Positions 7,607 through 15,366 of a stretch of 64,000 nt of DNA are shown piece by piece. Numbering within the stretch: position 1 is the stretch's first letter; the number at the start of each line of letters is the position of its first letter. The position numbers and the translations under genes were made by a program. A model generated the notes under the pieces. That model saw only the letters and a program-made list of their open reading frames with translations, was not told the origin of the DNA and made no database searches. This DNA is from Agaribacillus aureus (GTDB lineage Bacteria > Bacteroidota > Bacteroidia > Cytophagales > Cyclobacteriaceae): assembly GCA_030442055.1 (NCBI GenBank), contig JAUJEB010000009.1, positions 124,001-188,000 of the forward strand, written 5' to 3'.

Positions 7607-7732
7607 GCAGGTCCTCCGGTCCTGTGCCGATCGTGAAAGAAAGTGATAACTGAAAGAGTGCAACTTATGATCGGATAAAGCCAGTGTAATTTCGTAAATC
7701 TTACTTAACCCGCACAGGATCGGAGGACCTGC
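7607..7732. repeat. 126-bp inverted-repeat-ended element, copy 2 (inside IS110 fragment)
   Basis: Same length and strongly conserved sequence as copy 1, with one mismatch in the right arm (GGATCGGAGG instead of GGACCGGAGG). It interrupts the reading frame of the IS110 transposase fragment. Confidence 0.85.
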
Positions 7733-7907
7733 GTTAGTAAGGGTATTTGTTTAATACTCTTTTGTCAAGTAATTTTACTTCTAATCGATTTTAGCTTAAT
7801 ATTATGAAACGTTAAGTCTGAAAGATATCTGTTTGTCAGAATACCGAAAAAAGTTTCGAGAGACGTATAGCAAACCCTAGAAAGTCAATCTTTTTTTAAT
7901 CCTATCT

Positions 7908-8327
7908 ATGAAAAAGTTATTACTCATTTTTGCTATCTCAACTACGATAAATTCTTGTGTAATGTCACCTGATAACGAGAAAAAGATTATCGGTACCTGG
8001 ACAGTTGAAAAGATCAAAAACAACAGAGAAAATAGCAATTTATATGAGGGAGCGCTAATATCATTTACTGAAAATAGCAAATTTCGCGCACCCAGGGTTA
8101 AGATAACGGATCCAAGGACCGGCAGATGGGAAATAATCAAGGTAAAAGGAATAGATCATTTAAAAATCGATTCCGCTAACCCTTCTATCGAAGGTATTTA
8201 TAGTGTTAATGAGTTTTATAAGGAGCTTAAACTCCCCAATACCATTATACTTGTATCTGTTAACTCAAAAGATGTATCCTTCACATTAAGTCGTTTATCT
8301 ACCGATCCTGCTGAATATCTAAACTAA
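7908..8327 (+). CDS. Small lipocalin-like lipoprotein
   Basis: The 139-residue protein starts with a lipoprotein signal (MKKLLLIFAISTTINSC, lipidation Cys at residue 17) and continues with IIGTWTVEKIKNN. That G-x-W opening is typical of the short lipocalin-like or DUF4923/DUF5004-type lipoproteins common in Bacteroidota. The remainder is strand-rich (ALISFTENSKF, GRWEIIKVKG, SFTLSRL). It should be anchored in the inner or outer membrane facing the periplasm or surface. Ligand and role are unknown. It is a lone gene flanked on both sides by mobile-type repeats, so it may be accessory cargo or simply a gene in a repeat-rich neighbourhood. Confidence 0.75.
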   Translation: MKKLLLIFAISTTINSCVMSPDNEKKIIGTWTVEKIKNNRENSNLYEGALISFTENSKFRAPRVKITDPRTGRWEIIKVKGIDHLKIDSANPSIEGIYSVNEFYKELKLPNTIILVSVNSKDVSFTLSRLSTDPAEYLN

Positions 8328-8389
8328 TTTTCTCCAAACCTAAGAAACCTTTCTTCGGATTTATTCTTTTCCTTCTTCACCCCGCTGGC

Positions 8390-8576
8390 GCAGGTCTTCC
8401 AGTCCTGTGCCAATCGTGAAAAAAGGCGATTACCGCAAGAAAGCAACTAATGACTAGATAAGACTAGCCTAAATTCGTAAATCTTACTTAACCCGCACAG
8501 ATAGCAACTAATGACTAGATAAGGCCAGTGCAATTTCGTAAATCTTACTTAACCCGCACAGGACCGGAGGACCTGC
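8390..8576. repeat. 126-bp family repeat, copy 3, with internal ~61-bp tandem duplication
   Basis: The ends match copies 1 and 2, apart from changes in the left arm (GGTCTTCCAGTCC instead of GGTCCTCCGGTCC). The interior contains GCAACTAATGACTAGATAAG twice, at 8443 and 8504, each followed by ATCTTACTTAACCCGCACAG. A segment of about 61 bp has thus been tandemly duplicated, bringing the copy to 187 bp. Confidence 0.8.
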
Positions 8577-8616
8577 GCTAGTGGGCTCTTTTCATACACT
8601 CAAAACCATCAAACCC

Positions 8617-8813
8617 CCGTCATCGCGAATACTGGGCTGGTTCTGAGCGTCAGCTATGAAGCGATCCCTCAGCGATAGGTCACTAAGCTTAGCCTAACCA
8701 CCTTGCCTTCAAGACGTACTGGTAGCCTGCTAACAACCCTTGGCCACCTCATCAACTATGAGACTGCCACGCCTTTCCTGCAGCTCATGCCTGTCAAAAG
8801 GCTCGCAGTGACG
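8617..8813. repeat. 197-bp palindrome-ended repeat, copy D
   Basis: Same length, ends and orientation as copies A and B, with more divergence in the left third (GAATACTGGGCTGGTTCTGAG). It is preceded by the shared ACTCAAAACCATCAAA lead and separated by 40 bp from the 126-bp family copy 3. Confidence 0.8.
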
Positions 8814-8851
8814 ACTATGGTTGGAAACTGAAGCTAGAGTTGGGTGAATTT

Positions 8852-9199
8852 TTAAGCTGTATCAGATGTATCCTTTTTTGGAGGAAGCTTGGCCGGATCT
8901 GTTGCGGAGTGATTGTCAAATTGAATGTCCCTTTCCGTTTTGTCATACAGCGCCGCCTTGTATCTATTTTTCTCGGCTTCCATATTGCGGAGTTTTCTTT
9001 TCAGGTTGAAGGTTTCAAATACATCCTTAAGCCATAATAAGGTATATAAACCAATGCCAAGCATGGCCCAGTATAGTATGTAGTTTGAGGTTTCCAAACC
9101 AAGTATTTTGTGAGACTGATCGTAATTCAGGATTAATAACACAGACAGGACCAGGTATATGAATTGGATAGCATGAAAAACGAAAACAAATTTTTTCAT
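8852..9199 (-). CDS. Small two-TM membrane protein with coiled-coil tail
   Basis: The 115-residue protein has two hydrophobic segments (about 4-24, FVFHAIQFIYLVLSVLLIL, and about 41-58, YILYWAMLGIGLYTLLWL). A charged heptad-like stretch follows (NLKRKLRNMEAEKNRYKAALYDK), then a low-complexity acidic/lysine tail. The layout resembles small Bacteroidota envelope proteins with LapA- or DUF-type helices, but I do not recognise a family. It is transcribed in the same direction as the downstream histidine kinase-type gene cluster boundary and lies beside repeat copy D. Function unknown. Confidence 0.65.
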   Translation of the reverse strand: MKKFVFVFHAIQFIYLVLSVLLILNYDQSHKILGLETSNYILYWAMLGIGLYTLLWLKDVFETFNLKRKLRNMEAEKNRYKAALYDKTERDIQFDNHSATDPAKLPPKKDTSDTA

Positions 9200-9299
9200 A
9201 TTTGGGGTTTATAAGAAATCTGTCCTCAAATTATCAAAAAAAAACTTGATAGCGCAGCGCTTTGGATAATTTTTAAAGCTGTCGATAGGCTTTTGTATT

Positions 9300-11369
9300 T
9301 TAGGTGGGAAACTCGACGATGAAGTTGGCGCCCTTGCCGGCCTCACTTTCACACCACACCTTGCCGCCCATAGCTTCTACAAAGGTTTTGACAATGTATA
9401 ACCCCAGTCCCGTTGACTTCTCCCCACCGGTTGGCTTAGCGCTCAGGATCTGAAATTTTTCAAAAAGCCGGTGTTGCTCACTTTCTTTGATGCCCGGACC
9501 CTGATCTTCGATTTCAACGCGAATGCAGTTGCCATTTTTCATTAACCGGATGAATATGTTTTTATTCTTCGGACTAAATTTCAAAGCATTGGCAATCAGG
9601 TTTTCGAATATTTGCAGCGTGTAGTTTTTATCCAGCTCGGCAGTCAGGTTTTGGGCGATGTCCGTATTCAGTTGGATGTTTTTATTGTTGGCAGGGTCAA
9701 GAAACTCTTTAATGGCCTTTTGCAACAAGCCCGACACATTCACTTCTTCCAGCTCCAGTGTGATTTCCTTGGCATCCATCGTATTGATATCCAATATCCT
9801 GTTAATCATCTCGCGCATGCGGGCAGAGGTGTCGGAGATCATTTCCAAAGATTGCAGCTGGTCTGCGTTGAGGGTTTCTTTTCTATAGCTCATGATACTT
9901 GTCAGGCCGATGATATGGTTCATGGGGCTTCTCAGATCATGCGCTATGATTCCCAGCACGTTGTTTTTTTCCAGGTTGAGGTCAATGAGGTCCTGGTTTT
10001 TGGATTCCAGGGCCTTGTTTTTGTTCTCAATTTTTTGCTTCTGTTTTTCTATTTCATTTTTCTGCTCCAGCAACAGGCTATTCGTCGACTTTTTCCGTCG
10101 ATAATTTTTGTATAGCACAGCCAGGAGCGCCAGGGCCAGCACTATTGAAATGATCAGAGCGATAATGGTAACCCTTCTTCTTTCGATTTTGGCCGCTTGA
10201 ATTTCCTTAAGGCTCTCCAGCTCCTGGATTTGCAGCTCCTTATTTTTCATTTCATACCGGGCCAGCAACTGTGAGGTGGTTTTCTCACTCTCGCGATTGG
10301 ACAGGCTGTCCTGGTACCTGATACTTTCTTTATAACTGTTAAGCGCCTCCGGTAGATTACCGGTTTTCTCATGAACTTTGGAGATATTGTTCAGACATTG
10401 GCTTACCTGGGCCAACGTGCTGATCTCCCGGGCAATATTTAAACCGATTAAATATTTATCCAGTGCCAGTTCGTACCGTTTTTTTTCAAAGTGTACATCG
10501 CCTATATTGATATAGTTCTCTACTGCGTATTGTTTGTACCCTAAGCCCTTGTTGATGTCCAGTGCCTTGGCAAAGTATTTTAATGCTTCCTCACCGGCGC
10601 CTAACTTTTGTTTGATCTGGCCAATATCGTTGAAGCAGATGGCCAGGCCCTTTTTGCTGCCTATTTCCTGATTTGCCGCCAGCGACTTTTCATAATAATT
10701 GAGTGCGGTGAGATAATCACCTCTGACGTTATAGATATACCCTATGTTATTTAGGTTGATAGCTACCCCAAGTTTGTTATTTAACCTGGTTTCGATTTTT
10801 ATACATTCCTCAAATGTCTCCAGGGCCTTGTTATAATCTCCCCGGGTTAGGTAGATATTCCCGATACTGTTCAGAGAGACGGCAATGCCTTTTTGGTTGC
10901 GTCTGAGTTTATCAATCTCCAGCGCTTCCAGGTGACACTCCAGGGCATTTTCAATGTTATCCAACCGCCGGTATACAGTGCCCAGTAAGTTGAGCGTTAC
11001 CGACACCTGGTATTGATCTCCGCTTGCCCTGGCAATTTTTAAGGCCGCTTTATGCTTTTCTTCTGCCAAAAAATAATTTCCCTGGGTTCTTTCCCTCACC
11101 CCTTGATCATTAAGGCACAGAACGTTGCCTTTTGCATAGTCAACCTCGGTGGACAGCTTACAGGCCCTGGACTGAAACTCTTTCGATTTATTGAAATTTC
11201 CTTTGGCCCTCATTTTCTTGGCCAGATCAAAAAGGAGCTCCACCTTGACACTATCCCGCGGCATTGCGATCAATGCATTTTCAAGGCTGTCCAGTTGGGC
11301 ATAACCACTGAGTGGCAATAAGCATAACCCAAGCAGCAGATATAAAAGATCCTTGTTACTAAACATCAA
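9300..11369 (-). CDS. TPR-containing membrane sensor histidine kinase
   Basis: The 689-residue protein has a signal peptide (about 1-24, ending SGYAQ) and tandem tetratricopeptide repeats through about residue 355, each with N-x-x-G-x-I/V-Y cores. A single membrane helix follows (about 400-420, VTIIALIISIVLALALLAVLY), then a coiled coil. The HisKA domain has GIIAHDLRSPMNHIIG (phospho-acceptor His477), and the HATPase_c domain has ENLIANALKFSP, IEDQGPGI and GLGLYIVK. The periplasmic TPRs probably sense a protein or peptide ligand. This is the common Bacteroidota 'TPR histidine kinase'. No response regulator is adjacent and no receiver domain is fused, so its partner must be elsewhere. All kinase motifs look intact. 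Confidence 0.93.
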   Translation of the reverse strand: MMFSNKDLLYLLLGLCLLPLSGYAQLDSLENALIAMPRDSVKVELLFDLAKKMRAKGNFNKSKEFQSRACKLSTEVDYAKGNVLCLNDQGVRERTQGNYFLAEEKHKAALKIARASGDQYQVSVTLNLLGTVYRRLDNIENALECHLEALEIDKLRRNQKGIAVSLNSIGNIYLTRGDYNKALETFEECIKIETRLNNKLGVAINLNNIGYIYNVRGDYLTALNYYEKSLAANQEIGSKKGLAICFNDIGQIKQKLGAGEEALKYFAKALDINKGLGYKQYAVENYINIGDVHFEKKRYELALDKYLIGLNIAREISTLAQVSQCLNNISKVHEKTGNLPEALNSYKESIRYQDSLSNRESEKTTSQLLARYEMKNKELQIQELESLKEIQAAKIERRRVTIIALIISIVLALALLAVLYKNYRRKKSTNSLLLEQKNEIEKQKQKIENKNKALESKNQDLIDLNLEKNNVLGIIAHDLRSPMNHIIGLTSIMSYRKETLNADQLQSLEMISDTSARMREMINRILDINTMDAKEITLELEEVNVSGLLQKAIKEFLDPANNKNIQLNTDIAQNLTAELDKNYTLQIFENLIANALKFSPKNKNIFIRLMKNGNCIRVEIEDQGPGIKESEQHRLFEKFQILSAKPTGGEKSTGLGLYIVKTFVEAMGGKVWCESEAGKGANFIVEFPT

Positions 11370-11745
11370 ACTTCCTTTGTTTGGTGACGGGGCTGTGACA
11401 AAAGTTCAATCTTTACAAGTTTATAACGAAATTTTATTCGGATCAATGTTTCCAGCATCCTCCTTATCTCTTCTCAGAAAAGCATAAATACCCTTTCTGC
11501 GTTAATCGACAGCGAGGTCAGGGGGATGTGTTAATAGTCAAGCCAAAACTAATTTGATAAATAGTTTTAATCTGGCACTTTTAAGACAGCCTCACTTTTT
11601 ATTGGTGGAAAAGGTATAAAAATTAATCAAAAGGTAGGTGAAATTTAGGTTAAATTTTTTCAATTGCCGATTAATTATAGGCTTAACAGGCAGAGACACC
11701 TTAAAAATCGTTAATTTTGAGCCTACATAAAAGAGAAGGGAAGAT
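11370..11745. other. Divergent intergenic region between the histidine kinase and rimO
   Basis: These 376 bases carry no credible ORF. A TAATTTTG sequence at 11712-11719 fits the Bacteroidota -7 form TAnnTTTG and lies 27 bases before the rimO start, but no good -33 element is visible. Nothing else was recognised. Confidence 0.4.
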
Positions 11746-13065
11746 TTGAAAACTAAAGGATTAAAAAAAGACAAGGTGAATATAGTCACCCTTGGGTGTG
11801 CTAAAAACCTGGTTGACTCCGAGGTAATGCTGACCCAGTTGAAGGGTAACGATATCGAAACCACCCATGAGGCACATAATGATGACGCTAACATTGTAAT
11901 CGTTAATACCTGCGGATTCATAGACAATGCGAAAAAAGAATCGATTGATACTATCTTAAGCTATGCGGCCGCCAAAGAGGAGGGAGTGATAGAGAAGTTA
12001 TACGTTACGGGGTGCCTCTCACAACGTTACAAAGATGATTTAAAAGCGGAAATCCCGGAAGTTGATGCCTATTTTGGCACGATGGAATTGCCGCTGTTGT
12101 TAAAGCGGTTTAATGCGGATTACAAGGCTGAATTATTAGGTGAAAGGATTACCACAACGGAGCGCCATTATGCTTATCTAAAAATTTCCGAGGGATGTGA
12201 CCGGCCCTGTTCATTTTGCGCGATCCCCCTGATGCGTGGCAAACATGTGTCGCGGCCTATCGAAGAGCTGGTAAAAGAAGCAAAATCTCTGGCCCGCAAC
12301 GGAACCAAGGAATTATTGCTGATAGCCCAGGATTCCACCTTTTATGGACTAGATATTTACAAAAAAAGAAACCTTGCCGAGTTGTTGAAACACCTGTCGG
12401 ACGTGGAAGGTATTGAATGGATACGGTTACACTATGCTTTTCCGGCAGGATTTCCCACTGACATTCTGAAAGTGATGGCTGAAAGGCCTAATATCTGTAA
12501 TTATCTCGATATGCCGCTTCAGCATGGTTCGAGTAAAATGTTGAAAATAATGCGGCGGGGTATTACCAGGGAAAAAACCGAGGCATTGATCCAAATGATC
12601 CGCGATGAAGTGCCGGGAATCGCCTTAAGAACCACCCTGATCACCGGTCATCCGGGAGAGACCGAAGACGACTTTCAGCAGCTGATGGAATTTGTGGGAC
12701 AAAGCAGGTTTGAAAGGCTGGGTATATTCAATTATTCCCATGAGGAGAACACACATGCTTTTACCATGGAGGATAATATTCCGGCGTCGGTGAAACAAGA
12801 GCGTGGAAATCTCGTAATGGAATTACAGGAAAAAATATCCTTTGAGATTAACCAAAAAAAGGTGGGAGAAACATTTAAGGTGTTGATAGATAGAGTGGAA
12901 GGGGGAAATTTCATTGGAAGAACGGAGTTTGATTCACCCGAGGTTGATAATGAAGTGATTGTAAATGCATCGGATCATTATTTAAGGGTTGGAGATTTTT
13001 CCACTATCAAAATAAATGATGCCACTGAATTTGATCTGTATGGTGTTCCTGTTTCCGGATGTTAA
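11746..13065 (+). CDS. rimO: Ribosomal protein S12 methylthiotransferase RimO
   Basis: RimO is a radical-SAM enzyme that adds a methylthio group to an aspartate of ribosomal protein S12. The 439-residue product has the N-terminal MTTase domain with cluster cysteines Cys18 (LGCAKNLVDSE), Cys56 (NTCGFID) and Cys90 (TGCLSQRY). The radical-SAM motif is CDRPCSFC (Cys151, 155, 158). The core ends with GHPGETEDDF, and a C-terminal TRAM domain covers about the last 70 residues. The LVDSE form and the short TRAM fit RimO rather than MiaB. No ATG is available near the start. TTG 11746 gives the standard N-terminus, with GTG 11776 as an alternative. It begins a same-strand run with bshC and a 5-FTHF ligase. 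Confidence 0.94.
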   Translation: MKTKGLKKDKVNIVTLGCAKNLVDSEVMLTQLKGNDIETTHEAHNDDANIVIVNTCGFIDNAKKESIDTILSYAAAKEEGVIEKLYVTGCLSQRYKDDLKAEIPEVDAYFGTMELPLLLKRFNADYKAELLGERITTTERHYAYLKISEGCDRPCSFCAIPLMRGKHVSRPIEELVKEAKSLARNGTKELLLIAQDSTFYGLDIYKKRNLAELLKHLSDVEGIEWIRLHYAFPAGFPTDILKVMAERPNICNYLDMPLQHGSSKMLKIMRRGITREKTEALIQMIRDEVPGIALRTTLITGHPGETEDDFQQLMEFVGQSRFERLGIFNYSHEENTHAFTMEDNIPASVKQERGNLVMELQEKISFEINQKKVGETFKVLIDRVEGGNFIGRTEFDSPEVDNEVIVNASDHYLRVGDFSTIKINDATEFDLYGVPVSGC

Positions 13066-13099
13066 CAATTTCAAATAATCAGCAGGTAAATATTTCATT

Positions 13100-13124
13100 T
13101 AGCCGGTTTGTGCAGACCCGGCTA
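13100..13124. terminator. Weak stem-loop after rimO
   Basis: TAGCCGG / CCGGCTA, a 7-bp perfect stem with an 11-nt loop, lies 35 bases after the rimO stop. It is followed by AT-rich DNA without a clean T-run. It could terminate or attenuate between rimO and bshC. Confidence 0.4.
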
Positions 13125-13140
13125 AATTAACTAATTTTCA

Positions 13141-14757
13141 TTGCCAACTGTGGCTTATAACATGCCTATGACCGTATTATCGCCATCACTTCTTATGAAA
13201 GTAGAAAAAATGAATCTGGGAGAGACAGGTAACTTCTCTCCTCTTTTTTTGGATTATCTTCAGGAAAAGGATGCGTTGAAGTCTTTTTATGACCTTTTTC
13301 CCGTTCCGGAAAATTTTGAAAAACAAATAAAGGCCAAGGATTTTTCAAAAGATAAACGTCGGGTGTTAACAGCGGTCCTTCGTGAGCAGTATGAAGGATT
13401 AGAAGCCGACAATAAGGTATTGGATAATATTTCCCTTCTCGATGACGAAAAAACCTTTACCATCACCACGGGACACCAGTTGAATATATTTACCGGTCCG
13501 CTGTATTTTATCTATAAAATAGCCACAGTCATCAATACCTGTAAAAAGCTGGCTGAAACCTTTCCCCAATTTAATTTTGTGCCCGTTTACTGGATGGCCA
13601 GCGAAGACCACGACTTTGAAGAAATCAATCATTTCAGACTTTTTGGGAAAAAATATGAGTGGACCACCGATCAGTCAGGTGCGGTAGGCAGGTTTAATCC
13701 CGGGGAATTGGGAGAATTGTTAGCATCTTTGCCAGAGAAGGTGGCCCTTTTCGAAAGGGCTTACCTGGAGCATAAGACGCTGGCCAACGCCACCCGGTGT
13801 TACGTCAATGAATTGTTTGGCGCCGGGGGCCTTGTGGTGATCGACGCCGACCATAAAAAGTTAAAAGCTGAATTCAGCGAATTGCTGCTGGATGATATGA
13901 AGAATCAGAGCGCGGAAGCAATTGTTGGAAGCAATTCCTCGCAGATAGAAAAGTTGGGTTATAAATCCCAGGTATTTTGTCGTCCTGTTAATTGTTTCTA
14001 TTTACAGGATAATGTCCGTGAGAGGATCATTCTTCAGGACGACCGCTACCTTATCAACAATACAGACCTCTCCTTTTCCAGGGAAGAAATGTTTGACCTC
14101 CTTAAAACCAACCCCGAGAAGTTCAGCCCGAATGTTATTTTACGACCACTTTACCAGGAAAGTATCCTTCCCAACCTTGCCTATATCGGGGGCCCCGCAG
14201 AGGTAGCCTATTGGTTACAATTGCATGACTTATTTAAACATTATAAGTTATCCTTTCCCATTTTGATGCCCAGAAACTTTGCGTTGGTTGTGAATCGCGG
14301 CAATATCAAAAAAATCAGGAAATCGGGCATGCAGGTAAAAGATCTTTTCAAGGATGAAAAATCTCTGAAAGACCAGTTTATTGCCAAAAACGCCGAATTT
14401 AAACTGTCACTGGAGCAGGAGAAAGAAATTTTGAGCCAGGTTATTCAATCTATTAAAAATCAGGCCCTGGCAGTGGATAAAAGTTTGGAAGGATTTACCG
14501 GAGCGGAAGGAAAAAAAATGCTCAAAATCGCCGAGGGCATAGAGAAACGCCTGAAGAAGGCGGAAGAAACAAAACACGACGAAAGTCTTCAATCATTGGT
14601 CAAAACAAAAGAAAGACTATTCCCCGAAGGCAAGCTACAGGAAAGAACCGATAACTTCCTCAATTTTTATCTCAACAATCCGGGCTTTATTCAGGAAACG
14701 CTGAATGCCTTTGATCCATTCGATTTTCGTTTTCATATTCTCATTGAGGATGAATAA
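13141..14757 (+). CDS. bshC: Bacillithiol biosynthesis cysteine-adding enzyme BshC
   Basis: BshC catalyses the last step of bacillithiol synthesis, adding cysteine to glucosaminyl-malate in the cytoplasm. Family hallmarks are visible: TTGHQLNIFTGPLYFIYKI, VPVYWMASEDHDFEEINHF, RPLYQESILPNLAYIGGPAE and the C-terminal coiled-coil region with a final FRFHILIEDE. Length (538, or 520 from the inner start) is normal. Homologues usually begin at MKVEK, so ATG 13195 is the likelier start; TTG 13141 is the longest form. The stop overlaps the next gene by 8 bases. No bshA or bshB genes are in the window. Bacillithiol is known in several Bacteroidota, so presence is expected. Confidence 0.93.
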   Translation: MPTVAYNMPMTVLSPSLLMKVEKMNLGETGNFSPLFLDYLQEKDALKSFYDLFPVPENFEKQIKAKDFSKDKRRVLTAVLREQYEGLEADNKVLDNISLLDDEKTFTITTGHQLNIFTGPLYFIYKIATVINTCKKLAETFPQFNFVPVYWMASEDHDFEEINHFRLFGKKYEWTTDQSGAVGRFNPGELGELLASLPEKVALFERAYLEHKTLANATRCYVNELFGAGGLVVIDADHKKLKAEFSELLLDDMKNQSAEAIVGSNSSQIEKLGYKSQVFCRPVNCFYLQDNVRERIILQDDRYLINNTDLSFSREEMFDLLKTNPEKFSPNVILRPLYQESILPNLAYIGGPAEVAYWLQLHDLFKHYKLSFPILMPRNFALVVNRGNIKKIRKSGMQVKDLFKDEKSLKDQFIAKNAEFKLSLEQEKEILSQVIQSIKNQALAVDKSLEGFTGAEGKKMLKIAEGIEKRLKKAEETKHDESLQSLVKTKERLFPEGKLQERTDNFLNFYLNNPGFIQETLNAFDPFDFRFHILIEDE

Positions 14758-15319
14758 AACTCAACTAAGAACTACTTATAAGGCCAAAAGACGGGAGATA
14801 ACGACGGAGGAATACAGCGGGTTTAACGCTAAGATCAAGTCAAATTTTTTTAAAGAATTCCCCTCAATGGATGGTAAAACGGTACAGTCCTTTTTGCCAA
14901 TTAAAGAAAGGAAGGAGGTAGATACCTGGCCAATCATCTCGCAGCTTAGAAATTCCCGGGTAACTATTACTGTCCCTAAAGCCGATTTGGAGCTGCTTAC
15001 CTTAACCAGCTATATATTGGATGACCATACGCAATTCGAGGAAAATGAATGGGGGGTCCGTGAGCCCGTAAGCGGCAAGGAAGTCGCTGCCCGGAAGATC
15101 GACATGGTGTTGCTGCCATTATTGGCTTTTGACCTGAATGGTTATCGTGTTGGGTATGGAAAAGGGTTTTACGACAGGTTTCTTAGTCAATGCCGGTCAG
15201 ATGCGCTGAAAGTCGGATTATCATTTTTTCCACCGGTGGATCAAATTGAGGATGTGGATCAATACGATAGGAGCATGGATTATTGTATTACACCACATGA
15301 GGTATTTAGATTTGAATAG
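14750..15319 (+). CDS. 5-formyltetrahydrofolate cyclo-ligase
   Basis: The enzyme converts 5-formyl-THF to 5,10-methenyl-THF using ATP. The start at ATG 14750 (MNKTQLRTTYKAKRREI) matches the family N-terminus; an in-frame upstream extension to 14705 lies inside bshC and is unlikely. The 189-residue product has the basic N-terminal helix, VQSFLPIKERKEVDTWPII, and the ATP/substrate signature GYRVGYGKGFYDRFLSQ near the C-terminus. Its start overlaps the end of bshC by 8 bases, so the pair is translationally coupled. The functional link to bacillithiol is not obvious; it may be a simple housekeeping operon. Confidence 0.92.
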   Translation: MNKTQLRTTYKAKRREITTEEYSGFNAKIKSNFFKEFPSMDGKTVQSFLPIKERKEVDTWPIISQLRNSRVTITVPKADLELLTLTSYILDDHTQFEENEWGVREPVSGKEVAARKIDMVLLPLLAFDLNGYRVGYGKGFYDRFLSQCRSDALKVGLSFFPPVDQIEDVDQYDRSMDYCITPHEVFRFE

Positions 15320-15366
15320 TTGCTTGTCATTGGTTTGATTTACAAATCTTCTCGCCGGAATCAAGC

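Larger units (their letters stand above)
8328..8851. other. Repeat-filled intergenic region
   Basis: The 524 bases between the lipoprotein gene and the next minus-strand gene are almost entirely two adjacent repeats of different families: 8390-8576 (126-bp family with an internal duplication) and 8617-8813 (197-bp family). No coding sequence is supported. Confidence 0.6.

Noticed and set aside
7733-7907. C-terminal or right-end remnant of the IS110 element after repeat copy 2
   Set aside because: A 26-codon frame ending at the TAG near 7879 has no clear transposase motif, so I could not support it.
3031-8813. CRISPR array
   Set aside because: The repeats are 126-197 bp, irregularly spaced, palindrome-ended and separated by genes. 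No short regularly spaced repeats or cas genes were seen.
9612-10115. 167-residue ORF opposite the histidine kinase
   Set aside because: It lies antisense to the HisKA/HATPase coding sequence, phenylalanine-rich and without homology-like motifs.
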